Shown: positions 38,457-44,732 of the stretch, piece by piece
Layout of the letters: each line of letters starts with the position of its first letter
Position numbering within the stretch: position 1 is the first letter of the stretch
Assembly (NCBI GenBank): GCA_905236875.1
Contig: CAJOQT010000002.1
Location: 1 to 44,732, forward strand
Source: an uncultured Prevotella sp.
GTDB lineage: Bacteria > Bacteroidota > Bacteroidia > Bacteroidales > Bacteroidaceae
DNA: 44,732 bases
Reading direction: 5' to 3'
Notes under the pieces: generated by a model
The model's database searches: none
Told to the model about the DNA's origin: nothing
The model's input: the letters and a program-made list of their open reading frames with translations, nothing else
Translations under genes and position numbers: made by a program

Positions 38457-41110
38457 GAAAAGCATTATCCGTCAGTGTCGCACTGCTGCTGACCATCGGC
38501 ATGCAGGCACAGAAGATTGACTTCAACAACACACAGAACCGGACCGAAGACGGCTTCACACCGTGGGCTGTCGGACAGGAAAGCAGTAGCTTCGCAAACA
38601 CCATTGACGGCATCACACTGACCATCAGCCGAGGCGATGGCTCACTGGGAACAACCATCATGGGTGAATGGTGGAAGGATGGTGTCAACAAGTACTCGAA
38701 GCTCACCAGCGACGGCATCACCGTGTCGGGTAAAAATGAAGACAGCAAATACACTTTGCGTGAAGGAATGGCATCCATCAAACTGGTCATCAGTGGATTA
38801 TCGGCTGGCAAGCACTCGCTGTTAGCCTATCACAACAACCCCGCCGGCTTCAACGGAGCACCACTGAAGATCCTGGTAAACGGCACAACGGTAGCCGAGA
38901 ACATCGCCCAGACCTGCCGTGAGCAGACACCATCCACCAGCGGTATGTCGTACATTACCTTCACCGTCACCGGGGGACAGCCGGTCACTGTGGTCTATCA
39001 GACCGTACCCGATCCTTCGTTCGACTACACTGAGGGCTATAACACGACATCGCTCTATATCAACGCACTGGTGTTCGACCAGCCGAATCCCATGACCACA
39101 GCCTCCAATCCGATACCGGACAATGGTGACCTGCACTACGATGGCGGCGGACAACTCAGCTGGACGGCAGCCACATCGGCCGTCAAGCACCACGTCTATA
39201 CGGGTACCAGTCCCGATGCACTGACCAAGCGCACTACGACGACCAACACCTATTATTATATAGGGAGCAACGATTATATCAACACCTGCTACTGGCGAAT
39301 CGACGAAGAGGATGCCGACGGCAACATCTATCAGGGTGAGGTATGGTCGTACCGTCCTGCACGTCTGGCATTTCCCGGTGCCGAGGGCTACGGCCGCCAT
39401 GCCATCGGTGGACGCGGCGGCGTGGTGTATCATGTCACATCACTGGCCGACGGCAACACACCCGGCACCTTCCGCTACGGCATGACACAGCTCAAGGGAC
39501 CGAGAACCATCGTATTCGACGTGGCAGGTGTCATCACACTCAACGACCGCCTGCAGTGTTCCGACCCTTACGTCACCGTAGCCGGACAGACGGCTCCCGG
39601 ACGCGGTATCATGTTCCGCAGCAATCCTATAGGTTTCTCTGACGATGCTGTCGTACGCTTCATCCGGATGCGTATGGGCTACAAGCCAAAATCCGACAAC
39701 AGCGGACGTGACGGTATGGGCATCAACGGCGACTATACCATCATGGACCACTGCTCCATCGGTTGGACTATCGACGAAGCCTTCTCCAGCCGTAACTGTA
39801 AGAATATCACCCTGCAACGCACGCTCATTAGTGAAGCACTTAACATTGCCGACCATCCCAACTACCCCTCCGGCACAGCACACGGCTATGCAGCGACCAT
39901 TGGCGGCAACACAGGCTCCTACCACCACAACCTGCTGGCCCATAACGAGGGACGTAACTGGAGTATGGCGGGCGGTCTTGACGGCAGCGGTGCCTATGAC
40001 GGACACCACGACATGTTCAACAACGTATGCTACAACTGGGGCGGACGCGCCACCGACGGTGGAACGCATGAGGGAAACTTCGTGAACAACTACTATAAGA
40101 TGGGACCTGCCACAACACAGAAGATCCTACTGAAGGCAGAACTGGAGGGCAAAGGCTCTGGCACCCAGTCGTACTACGTCAACGGCAACATCCGTGAGAA
40201 CGTGAATGGCACCCTGACGACCGATGAGCTTGACGAGACATACACCACAAAAGTGTCAGGCGGACAGGTGGTCGATTGGACGGTATTCGTCGGTTCACCG
40301 TTCTTCGACAGCTACGCTACCATAGAGACAGCGGATGCTGCCTTCCTCAACGTACTTTCTGACGTGGGCTGTAACCAGCCGGAGATGGACAACCACGACC
40401 AGCGTATGGTCAGCGAGACGCTCAACGGCATCACTTCCACCGTGGGAAGCGTGTCGGGCAAGAAAGGACTGATTGACCGTGAGACGGACAGCGAGGGCTT
40501 CGACGGACTGAACATCATCACTGCCTCACGTCCCGAAGGGTTCGACACCGACGGCGACGGCATTCCCGACTGGTACGAGAAGGCACGTGGTTGGAACACC
40601 TATTATGCCAACAACAACGACGTCAGCAGCTACGAGGGTTACACCAATCTGGAGGAATACCTCAACTGGCTGGCTGTTCCCCACTTCTTCATCAAGCTGG
40701 GTGAACAGGTCAGCATCGACCTTCGTCCATACTTTGCCGGCTATAAGTCGTTCAACGTCACCCTGCCCTCGCTCATGGACAACGGCACCGACTGGAAGTA
40801 CGAAGATGGCTTGCTGAAGGTTCACGCAGGTATCTCACAGCTGTTCGGCATCGATGTGACGGTCACTGACCCCGACACGGGAACATCGCTGACACGCCAG
40901 TTCAACTTCTACGCAGCCAATGAAGTACCAAACATCGACACCTCACTCCAACCTCAAACCTCAAATCTCAAGCCTCAAGCCATTGAGTACTACGATTTGC
41001 AGGGACGCCGGTTAAGTATTGGACAATTGCAAATGGGTAATGGACAAGTGTTCATCAAGATTCAGCGTATGTCCGACGGTACCGTTAGAACAAACAAAAT
41101 CCTTTATTAA
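38453..41110 (+). CDS. Secreted multidomain PL1-like protein
   Basis: An 885-residue exported protein (signal peptide ending MQAQ). An N-terminal beta-rich module (about 20-205) is followed by a fibronectin-III-like segment (about 215-300, LSWTAATSAVKHHVYTG) and a PL1-like beta-helix from about 303 (AFPGAEGYGRHAIGGRGG, TIMDHCSIGWTIDEAFSS). At the place of the NRSPR catalytic segment of its neighbour it has NEGRNWSMAGGLDG, so its catalytic Arg may be different or it may act on another linkage. DTDGDGIPDWYE is a calcium-type repeat. The C-terminal tail YYDLQGRRL contains two in-frame heptad arrays. It overlaps the preceding gene by 4 nt and ends at the 22-bp stem terminator. Confidence 0.85.
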   Translation: MRKALSVSVALLLTIGMQAQKIDFNNTQNRTEDGFTPWAVGQESSSFANTIDGITLTISRGDGSLGTTIMGEWWKDGVNKYSKLTSDGITVSGKNEDSKYTLREGMASIKLVISGLSAGKHSLLAYHNNPAGFNGAPLKILVNGTTVAENIAQTCREQTPSTSGMSYITFTVTGGQPVTVVYQTVPDPSFDYTEGYNTTSLYINALVFDQPNPMTTASNPIPDNGDLHYDGGGQLSWTAATSAVKHHVYTGTSPDALTKRTTTTNTYYYIGSNDYINTCYWRIDEEDADGNIYQGEVWSYRPARLAFPGAEGYGRHAIGGRGGVVYHVTSLADGNTPGTFRYGMTQLKGPRTIVFDVAGVITLNDRLQCSDPYVTVAGQTAPGRGIMFRSNPIGFSDDAVVRFIRMRMGYKPKSDNSGRDGMGINGDYTIMDHCSIGWTIDEAFSSRNCKNITLQRTLISEALNIADHPNYPSGTAHGYAATIGGNTGSYHHNLLAHNEGRNWSMAGGLDGSGAYDGHHDMFNNVCYNWGGRATDGGTHEGNFVNNYYKMGPATTQKILLKAELEGKGSGTQSYYVNGNIRENVNGTLTTDELDETYTTKVSGGQVVDWTVFVGSPFFDSYATIETADAAFLNVLSDVGCNQPEMDNHDQRMVSETLNGITSTVGSVSGKKGLIDRETDSEGFDGLNIITASRPEGFDTDGDGIPDWYEKARGWNTYYANNNDVSSYEGYTNLEEYLNWLAVPHFFIKLGEQVSIDLRPYFAGYKSFNVTLPSLMDNGTDWKYEDGLLKVHAGISQLFGIDVTVTDPDTGTSLTRQFNFYAANEVPNIDTSLQPQTSNLKPQAIEYYDLQGRRLSIGQLQMGNGQVFIKIQRMSDGTVRTNKILY
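40946..40980 (+). repeat. Heptanucleotide array in the linker of the second PL1-like gene
   Basis: Five units (CTCCAAC, CTCAAAC, CTCAAAT, CTCAAGC, CTCAAGC) just before the codons for the YYDLQGRRL tail. Same family as at 35437. Confidence 0.8.
41015..41049 (+). repeat. Second heptanucleotide array within the C-terminal tail
   Basis: Five units (AGTATTG, GACAATT, GCAAATG, GGTAATG, GACAAGT), the AGTAATT/GGAAATG spacer family, here coding for SIGQLQMGNGQV. The paralogous gene at 36243 has only about six residues (NGPQKG) at this place. Confidence 0.75.
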
Positions 41111-41118
41111 GGCAAAAT

Positions 41119-41176
41119 GAAGAGTGAAGAATTATCTACCGTCATTTTTAGCCTGGTAGATAATTCTTCACTCTTC
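41119..41176. terminator. Bidirectional terminator between PL1-like and PL9 genes
   Basis: A 22-bp perfect stem, 41119-41140 with 41155-41176, loop 14 nt, followed on the plus strand by TCTTTTTC and preceded by AAAA. It serves the convergent PL1-like and PL9 genes. Confidence 0.9.
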
Positions 41177-41189
41177 TCTTTTTCACTTT

Positions 41190-42653
41190 TTACCTTTGAA
41201 TATACTTCTTTCCGCCCTGAATGACGATACCCTTGTAACTGTCATCCACTCGCTGACCAGCAAGGTTATAACGCGGAGCGTTCGGATTAGGCATTCCCTC
41301 GTCGATGGTCAGTCCCTCAATGGCTGTTGATGCGTTATACTCATAGCATCCAATATCAGGGGCAGAGCCCTTATAGAAAACATAGCTGTCGATCTCCTCA
41401 CCGCTGAAGTCAGTATAATTCTGTCCTTTGTCAATGAGATTCGTGGCGGTAGCCTTCAAGTGGAACTGCGTCGTTTCGGGCAGGGAGCCGTCACTGTTAC
41501 GTTCTGCATAGATGACGCTCTCGATGTCGAAGCCCTCAAAGTCGCTCTCGCTGCACGAGTAGCCGCTGTTCCAAGTGTTATGTCCCTGTGTGGTAGTGCC
41601 CTTATCACTGCGAACCCATGCTCTGCTGATATGTGCCAAACTGACATTATTGTAGGCGGCCAATGTGAAGGCATAGTCATTGCCAAAACCGTAGTTGATG
41701 TCGTTACCGTATGCCGTACAGTTAATGACTTTCATGTTGCCGGCATTATTGTTCTGGTCATAACCCTTGCCTCGGTGACCGACAGCCAGACAACGGTAGA
41801 GTTCCGTATTATGAATGGTGCCCTTGCCGCCCAACTTGAAACCGTTGGGGTTGCCGCCATTGGGAAATTTCTTTAAGTCCTTGCCCGAGAAACAGCTCAG
41901 GTTTTTGTCAACACCTAAGACACGCGGATGGTTCGACAGGTCGAACATAGCAGGTCCGTTGTTCCAAGTAATACAGTTGATATATACCGTAGGCGTTCCG
42001 CTGGTCACGCGCTGATACGAATCCCATCCGTCGTCAGAGTTTCCCCAGGCCCGACAACCGATATAGATATTACCAGGACAGGCATTTCCCTGTTTATCGG
42101 CAAAGCCGTCGGCATTACCGCCATTAGCCTGATAGTCGAAGTTCTCGTGCGAATCACAGTTGATGATCAGGTTATTACCACCGCTGCGCAGCTGAATACC
42201 GGCGTTGCAGCAGCCATACACGTCAAGATTCTCCAGTATGCAGTACTTGGAACCCTCGAGCCAGATGCCTTTGTAACCCGCATAGCGTATGGTAATATTC
42301 TTGAAGTGGATGTAATTGCCACTCACCTTCAGGCCGTTATTACCATCACCGTTGGCCTGTTTGCGGAAGTCGAGTATAGGCTTCTCGTCACCGTAGGCAC
42401 AGATAGTAATATAGTTGCTCGCATTACCAGACTTTGAAAAGCTCTGCGTAGTAGTGAGGTCGTACTGACCGCCCAACAGATAAAGCACGTCGCCCGCACT
42501 GCTCAGTTTGCCGCGCATAGTCGAAAAGCTGCCAGCCTTGTCATAGCTGCTGCCGTCTCCCGTTCCTGTCGGCGAGGCATAAAACACTTTTGCCTGCATC
42601 CCTATTGTGCTCAAGGCAAGCATCACTGTCATCAAAATTGCATTCAATTTCAT
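41190..42653 (-). CDS. Secreted PL9-family pectate lyase
   Basis: A 487-residue exported protein (signal peptide MKLNAILMTVMLALSTIGMQA). Its right-handed beta-helix matches PL9: YASPTGTGDGSSYDKAG, GGNADGFADKQG, IYIGCRAWGNSDDGWDSYQ, and NPNGFKLGGKG, which contains the Lys proposed as catalytic base in Dickeya Pel9A. PL9 enzymes cleave pectate by beta-elimination with calcium; some act on rhamnogalacturonan. The C-terminus, YNLAGQRVDDSYKGIVIQGG, is the shared tail. It diverges from the secreted protein at 42960 and has a strong promoter with an operator-like site upstream. Confidence 0.9.
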   Translation of the reverse strand: MKLNAILMTVMLALSTIGMQAKVFYASPTGTGDGSSYDKAGSFSTMRGKLSSAGDVLYLLGGQYDLTTTQSFSKSGNASNYITICAYGDEKPILDFRKQANGDGNNGLKVSGNYIHFKNITIRYAGYKGIWLEGSKYCILENLDVYGCCNAGIQLRSGGNNLIINCDSHENFDYQANGGNADGFADKQGNACPGNIYIGCRAWGNSDDGWDSYQRVTSGTPTVYINCITWNNGPAMFDLSNHPRVLGVDKNLSCFSGKDLKKFPNGGNPNGFKLGGKGTIHNTELYRCLAVGHRGKGYDQNNNAGNMKVINCTAYGNDINYGFGNDYAFTLAAYNNVSLAHISRAWVRSDKGTTTQGHNTWNSGYSCSESDFEGFDIESVIYAERNSDGSLPETTQFHLKATATNLIDKGQNYTDFSGEEIDSYVFYKGSAPDIGCYEYNASTAIEGLTIDEGMPNPNAPRYNLAGQRVDDSYKGIVIQGGKKYIQR

Positions 42654-42681
42654 CTCTCTATTCGTTTTTGGTTTCTGGCAG

Positions 42682-42712
42682 CAAAGGTAGCAACATTATT
42701 TCTTTCTGCCAA
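42682..42712 (-). promoter_or_regulatory. Promoter of the PL9 gene
   Basis: On the minus strand TTG (42712-42710), 20-nt spacer, TACCTTTG (42689-42682); 28 nt before the ATG. Confidence 0.8.
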
Positions 42713-42735
42713 GCTATATAGTTCAAAAACTCTCT

Positions 42736-42747
42736 GCAAACGTTTTC
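42736..42747. promoter_or_regulatory. LacI-type operator-like site upstream of the PL9 promoter
   Basis: GCAAACGTTTTC, centred on the palindrome AAACGTTT with the central CG typical of LacI-family operators. It begins 24 nt upstream of the PL9 -33 box. Confidence 0.55.
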
Positions 42748-42806
42748 GAGCCGACAGGGCTTTCTTCTTCCGACATTTCAGTGCTTTACGTGTGACATGA
42801 CAGTAT

Positions 42807-42818
42807 GAAAACGTTTAC
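42807..42818. promoter_or_regulatory. LacI-type operator-like site upstream of the 403-residue protein's promoter
   Basis: GAAAACGTTTAC, sharing AAACGTTT and forming a 10-bp inverted repeat (AAACGTTTTC / GAAAACGTTT) with the site at 42736-42747. It ends 23 nt before the plus-strand -33 box. Confidence 0.55.
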
Positions 42819-42840
42819 GCAAAAAAAAGGCTGTGAAAGC

Positions 42841-42871
42841 TTGGTTATTTAACGTGAATAGTCTATCTTTG
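42841..42871 (+). promoter_or_regulatory. Promoter of the 403-residue secreted protein
   Basis: TTG (42841-42843), 20-nt spacer, TATCTTTG (42864-42871). The leader of about 83 nt includes a 6-bp hairpin, TGTCTC with GAGACA, near 42884-42902. Confidence 0.8.
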
Positions 42872-42959
42872 CACCGTAAAACGATGTCTCCGACAAAGAG
42901 ACACTCCCTAAACGATAAAACAATACATATTAATATTAATTTAAACAATTACAAAGCTT

Positions 42960-44171
42960 ATGAAAAAGATTTTTACGCTTTTAGCTGTAGTACTCGTTGC
43001 TTTGAGTGCTAACGCACAGAAAATCACCTTCGGAGAGGGTGACATTGCCTCTGCTGGTACCCTGAACGGAAAGACCTATACGAACGAGGGTATGGTTCTG
43101 ACAGTAACTGACGGTGAAGGAAAGTTCTCTGTTGACGCAAACAACGCGTGGTTTGGCGATGCCTCTGCTCAAGTTCAGTTTACTCATCGTTTGAAGACTG
43201 GCGGTAAGTCGCAGACGACTTCTGGTAAGGAGCGCTGGTTGACACTGACTCTTCCCACATCAGGTACGCTAAGGATTTCGGCTCGTTCAGCAAGTTCATC
43301 TGAAACAGGAAGAAACATTGTGATTGTGCAGAATGGTACGACATTGCTTGACCAGATTGTCAAGGATGAGGATCATATTTCTGTGGAAATTGCTGAAAAT
43401 ATTAATCCAGAGACTAACCCCACTGGTGCAACCAAGGTTTATCCTATTTATGAGGTCGCAGTTGCTGCTGGTGAGGCAGAAATTAACTTCCCCAATGGTT
43501 CCGTTAACTTCTATTGTTTCGAGCTGATTCCTGGTGAAGGTCCTGGCCCTGGCCCCGGTCCCGATGATCCCACTGTAGCTTCACAGATTAACTTCCCGAC
43601 CTCTACAGACGGTATTACAATCGGCGGAACAACAACATGGAACAACACTCAGAAATACCATGCCAATAAAGATGAAGTAAGCAACATTTCCTTTGCAAAC
43701 GGCTATACAACAAGTGAAGTCATTAACGATAACTTCGCTCTGCTGCTTGTTGACGGTGGTTTCCTGAAGGGTGATGTTGTTACTGTTGCTGGCTATTTCA
43801 ACAATTCAGAGGAGAGCAAGCAGGCCGCTGTTAGCCTCTTCATTGGTGAGAAAGGTGAAGCCCCAACAGTTCTTTGGAAATCAGACCTGTTCATCAACGG
43901 AAAAACCGTTGCTGATGACCCCACTCCACAAAGCTACACATTGGAAGATAACTATGTTAATCTGAAGCTGGGTCGTGCTGACGGATTAACTGGCGCAACT
44001 AGAACCAACGTCACTCTGTTGACAGTTACACGTAATACAACAGGTATCGAGGAGGTTCTTCCCGTTCGCGTCGTGATGGACGGTGCCATCTACAACCTGC
44101 AGGGTCAGCGCGTTGACGCTAACTACCGTGGTGTAGTCATCATGAACGGCAAGAAGATGATTCAGAAGTAA
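42960..44171 (+). CDS. Secreted two-domain protein of unknown function in the pectin cluster
   Basis: A 403-residue exported protein (signal peptide MKKIFTLLAVVLVALSANAQ). Two beta-rich domains (about 20-195 and 210-365) are joined by a proline-glycine linker, GEGPGPGPGPDD. The first recalls jelly-roll carbohydrate-binding domains found beside pectate lyases, with small Ser/Thr-rich strands and no catalytic acid motif I can point to. The end, IYNLQGQRVDANYRGVVIMNGKK, is the shared C-terminal tail. The coding sequence is less GC-rich than the lyases, with more T-ending codons. A pectin-binding surface protein is a reasonable guess from context. It is divergent from PL9 and ended by the terminator at 44199-44227. 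Confidence 0.8.
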   Translation: MKKIFTLLAVVLVALSANAQKITFGEGDIASAGTLNGKTYTNEGMVLTVTDGEGKFSVDANNAWFGDASAQVQFTHRLKTGGKSQTTSGKERWLTLTLPTSGTLRISARSASSSETGRNIVIVQNGTTLLDQIVKDEDHISVEIAENINPETNPTGATKVYPIYEVAVAAGEAEINFPNGSVNFYCFELIPGEGPGPGPGPDDPTVASQINFPTSTDGITIGGTTTWNNTQKYHANKDEVSNISFANGYTTSEVINDNFALLLVDGGFLKGDVVTVAGYFNNSEESKQAAVSLFIGEKGEAPTVLWKSDLFINGKTVADDPTPQSYTLEDNYVNLKLGRADGLTGATRTNVTLLTVTRNTTGIEEVLPVRVVMDGAIYNLQGQRVDANYRGVVIMNGKKMIQK

Positions 44172-44198
44172 AACAAACTACTTAACATATTATACCTC

Positions 44199-44227
44199 GA
44201 GGGGTGAACCGTGATGGTCCACCCCTC
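44199..44227 (+). terminator. Terminator after the 403-residue secreted protein
   Basis: GAGGGGTG (44199-44206) pairs with CACCCCTC (44220-44227); three more pairs follow after one mismatch, and ATTTTTATC comes after the stem. Confidence 0.85.
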
Positions 44228-44280
44228 ATTTTTATCCCACTTCGTATGGCTTCTCAAATAAGGATGGCACTTTAGTAGAA

Positions 44281-44412
44281 GAAGAGCTTTACTCTTGATA
44301 AAGAAGAGCTTTACTCTTGGTAAAGAAGAGCTTTACTCTTGATAAAGAAGAGCTTTACTCTTGGTAAAGAAGAGCTTTACTCTTGGTAAAGAAAAATTTT
44401 TACTCTTGTTGA
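44281..44412 (+). repeat. 22-bp tandem array, block A (six units)
   Basis: Five nearly identical 22-bp units (GAAGAGCTTTACTCTTGATAAA, with G or A at one site) start at 44281, 44303, 44325, 44347 and 44369; a sixth, degenerate unit begins at 44391. Each unit can form a small hairpin (AAGAG with CTCTT, or CTTTAC with GTAAAG). The 22-bp period is not a multiple of three, and no gene is read through it. Confidence 0.95.
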
Positions 44413-44536
44413 ACAAAACCTTAGCTTTTGCTGAACAAAACCTTAGCTCTTGTTGAACAAAACCTTAGCTCTTGTTGAACAAAACCTTAGCTCTTGCTGA
44501 ACAAAACCATAGCTTTTGTTCAACAAAACCTCGATT
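44405..44536 (+). repeat. 22-bp tandem array, block B (six units)
   Basis: Six units of a diverged 22-mer (core TTGAACAAAACCTTAGCT) start at 44405, 44427, 44449, 44471, 44493 and 44515. When aligned in phase, units A and B agree at 14 of 22 positions, so both blocks seem to derive from one ancestral unit. With block A this fills most of the 543-nt gene-free stretch 44172-44714. Confidence 0.95.
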
Positions 44537-44593
44537 ACGTTTTTTTAAGACTTTTTTTCTTGAAAAAAAGAACAACATATCACAAATTTTAAC

Positions 44594-44601
44594 TAACTTT
44601 G
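44594..44601 (+). promoter_or_regulatory. -7 box before the gene at the right edge
   Basis: TAACTTTG followed by CTGCG, about 113 nt before the ATG at 44715; no -33 at normal spacing. The leader contains a 6-bp hairpin (CAGGAA with TTCCTG). Confidence 0.4.
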
Positions 44602-44714
44602 CTGCGTATTATCTATTGACGACTATCACCAAGTTTACAGGAAGAATTTCCTGCATGAGAACCGCAAGAATATACAACTTAAAAACATAAATATTAACTT
44701 AAAACAAAACGATT

Positions 44715-44732
44715 ATGAAGAACAAACTATTA
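44715..44732 (+). CDS. Start of a further gene (six codons in view)
   Basis: ATG at 44715 begins MKNKLL and runs off the window. It follows an A-rich region like that before other starts here. Too short to identify; the start looks like a signal peptide. Confidence 0.4.

Noticed and set aside
42736..42747. PurR box (purine repressor site)
   Set aside because: The match to the E. coli site is striking but the context is pectin degradation; a LacI-family regulator of sugar genes is more likely.
44281..44536. CRISPR array
   Set aside because: The 22-bp units follow each other directly with no spacers, and no cas gene is present.
44472..44690. 72-residue open frame over the 22-bp array
   Set aside because: It reads through non-coding tandem repeats whose period is not a multiple of three, has no protein-like composition and includes the next promoter.

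Overview
The window reads as a chromosomal segment of a Bacteroidales bacterium, most likely a Prevotellaceae member (Prevotella or a relative) from a gut- or rumen-type habitat. This rests on three things. Many genes are preceded by a Bacteroidetes-type promoter (TTTG or TTG, about 20 nt, then TAnnTTTG) and lack clear Shine-Dalgarno sequences. The gene content (RNase Y, a ZapA pair, DUF4924, a secreted pectin-degradation cluster) is typical of the group. The secreted proteins share a Prevotella-like C-terminal tail. The genus is inferred. No rRNA, tRNA, CRISPR array, insertion sequence or phage gene was recognised.

Layout. 1-1270: the end of transketolase, then rpiB and a bidirectional terminator. 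1293-4213 (minus): an RNase Y / ZapA / small coiled-coil operon and a conserved gene of unknown function. 4395-8306 (plus): rfbA, a Wzc-like polysaccharide co-polymerase/tyrosine kinase and a small HAD protein. 8341-10278 (minus): an unusual GHMP kinase / sugar-nucleotidyltransferase fusion, followed by a divergent ECF sigma factor. 11148-15479 (minus): TsaC/Sua5, a ClC protein with channel-type residues, fmt, a 42-residue small ORF and rpe. 15587-18113 (plus): DUF2207 membrane protein and an acid phosphatase. 18158-21870 (minus): LysE-type exporter, DUF4924, rfbD, prfC. 22010-24688 (plus): ROK glucokinase and a DASS transporter. 24711-26201 (minus): a secreted DUF4832-like protein.

26293-33456 is a complete tryptophan operon, trpBEGDCFA. 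It has a strong promoter, a 16-residue leader peptide with three consecutive Trp codons and an attenuator hairpin. Directly upstream, a near-copy of the trp promoter points the other way and drives a predicted 88-nt structured RNA that ends in its own terminator.

33587-44171 is a pectin-utilisation cluster: a GH28-GH105 fusion, two PL1-family proteins with coupled translation, a convergent PL9 lyase and a secreted protein of unknown function. The last two diverge from a promoter region holding two LacI-type operator-like palindromes placed almost symmetrically. The right end carries a 12-unit, 22-bp tandem array in two diverged blocks and the first codons of another gene.

A theme across the window is short tandem repeats of fixed 7-bp (sometimes 9-bp) period. 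They fill gene junctions, often overlap stop or start codons, and also lie inside reading frames of the pectin enzymes. There a change of one unit would shift the frame, making them possible contingency (phase-variation) sites.
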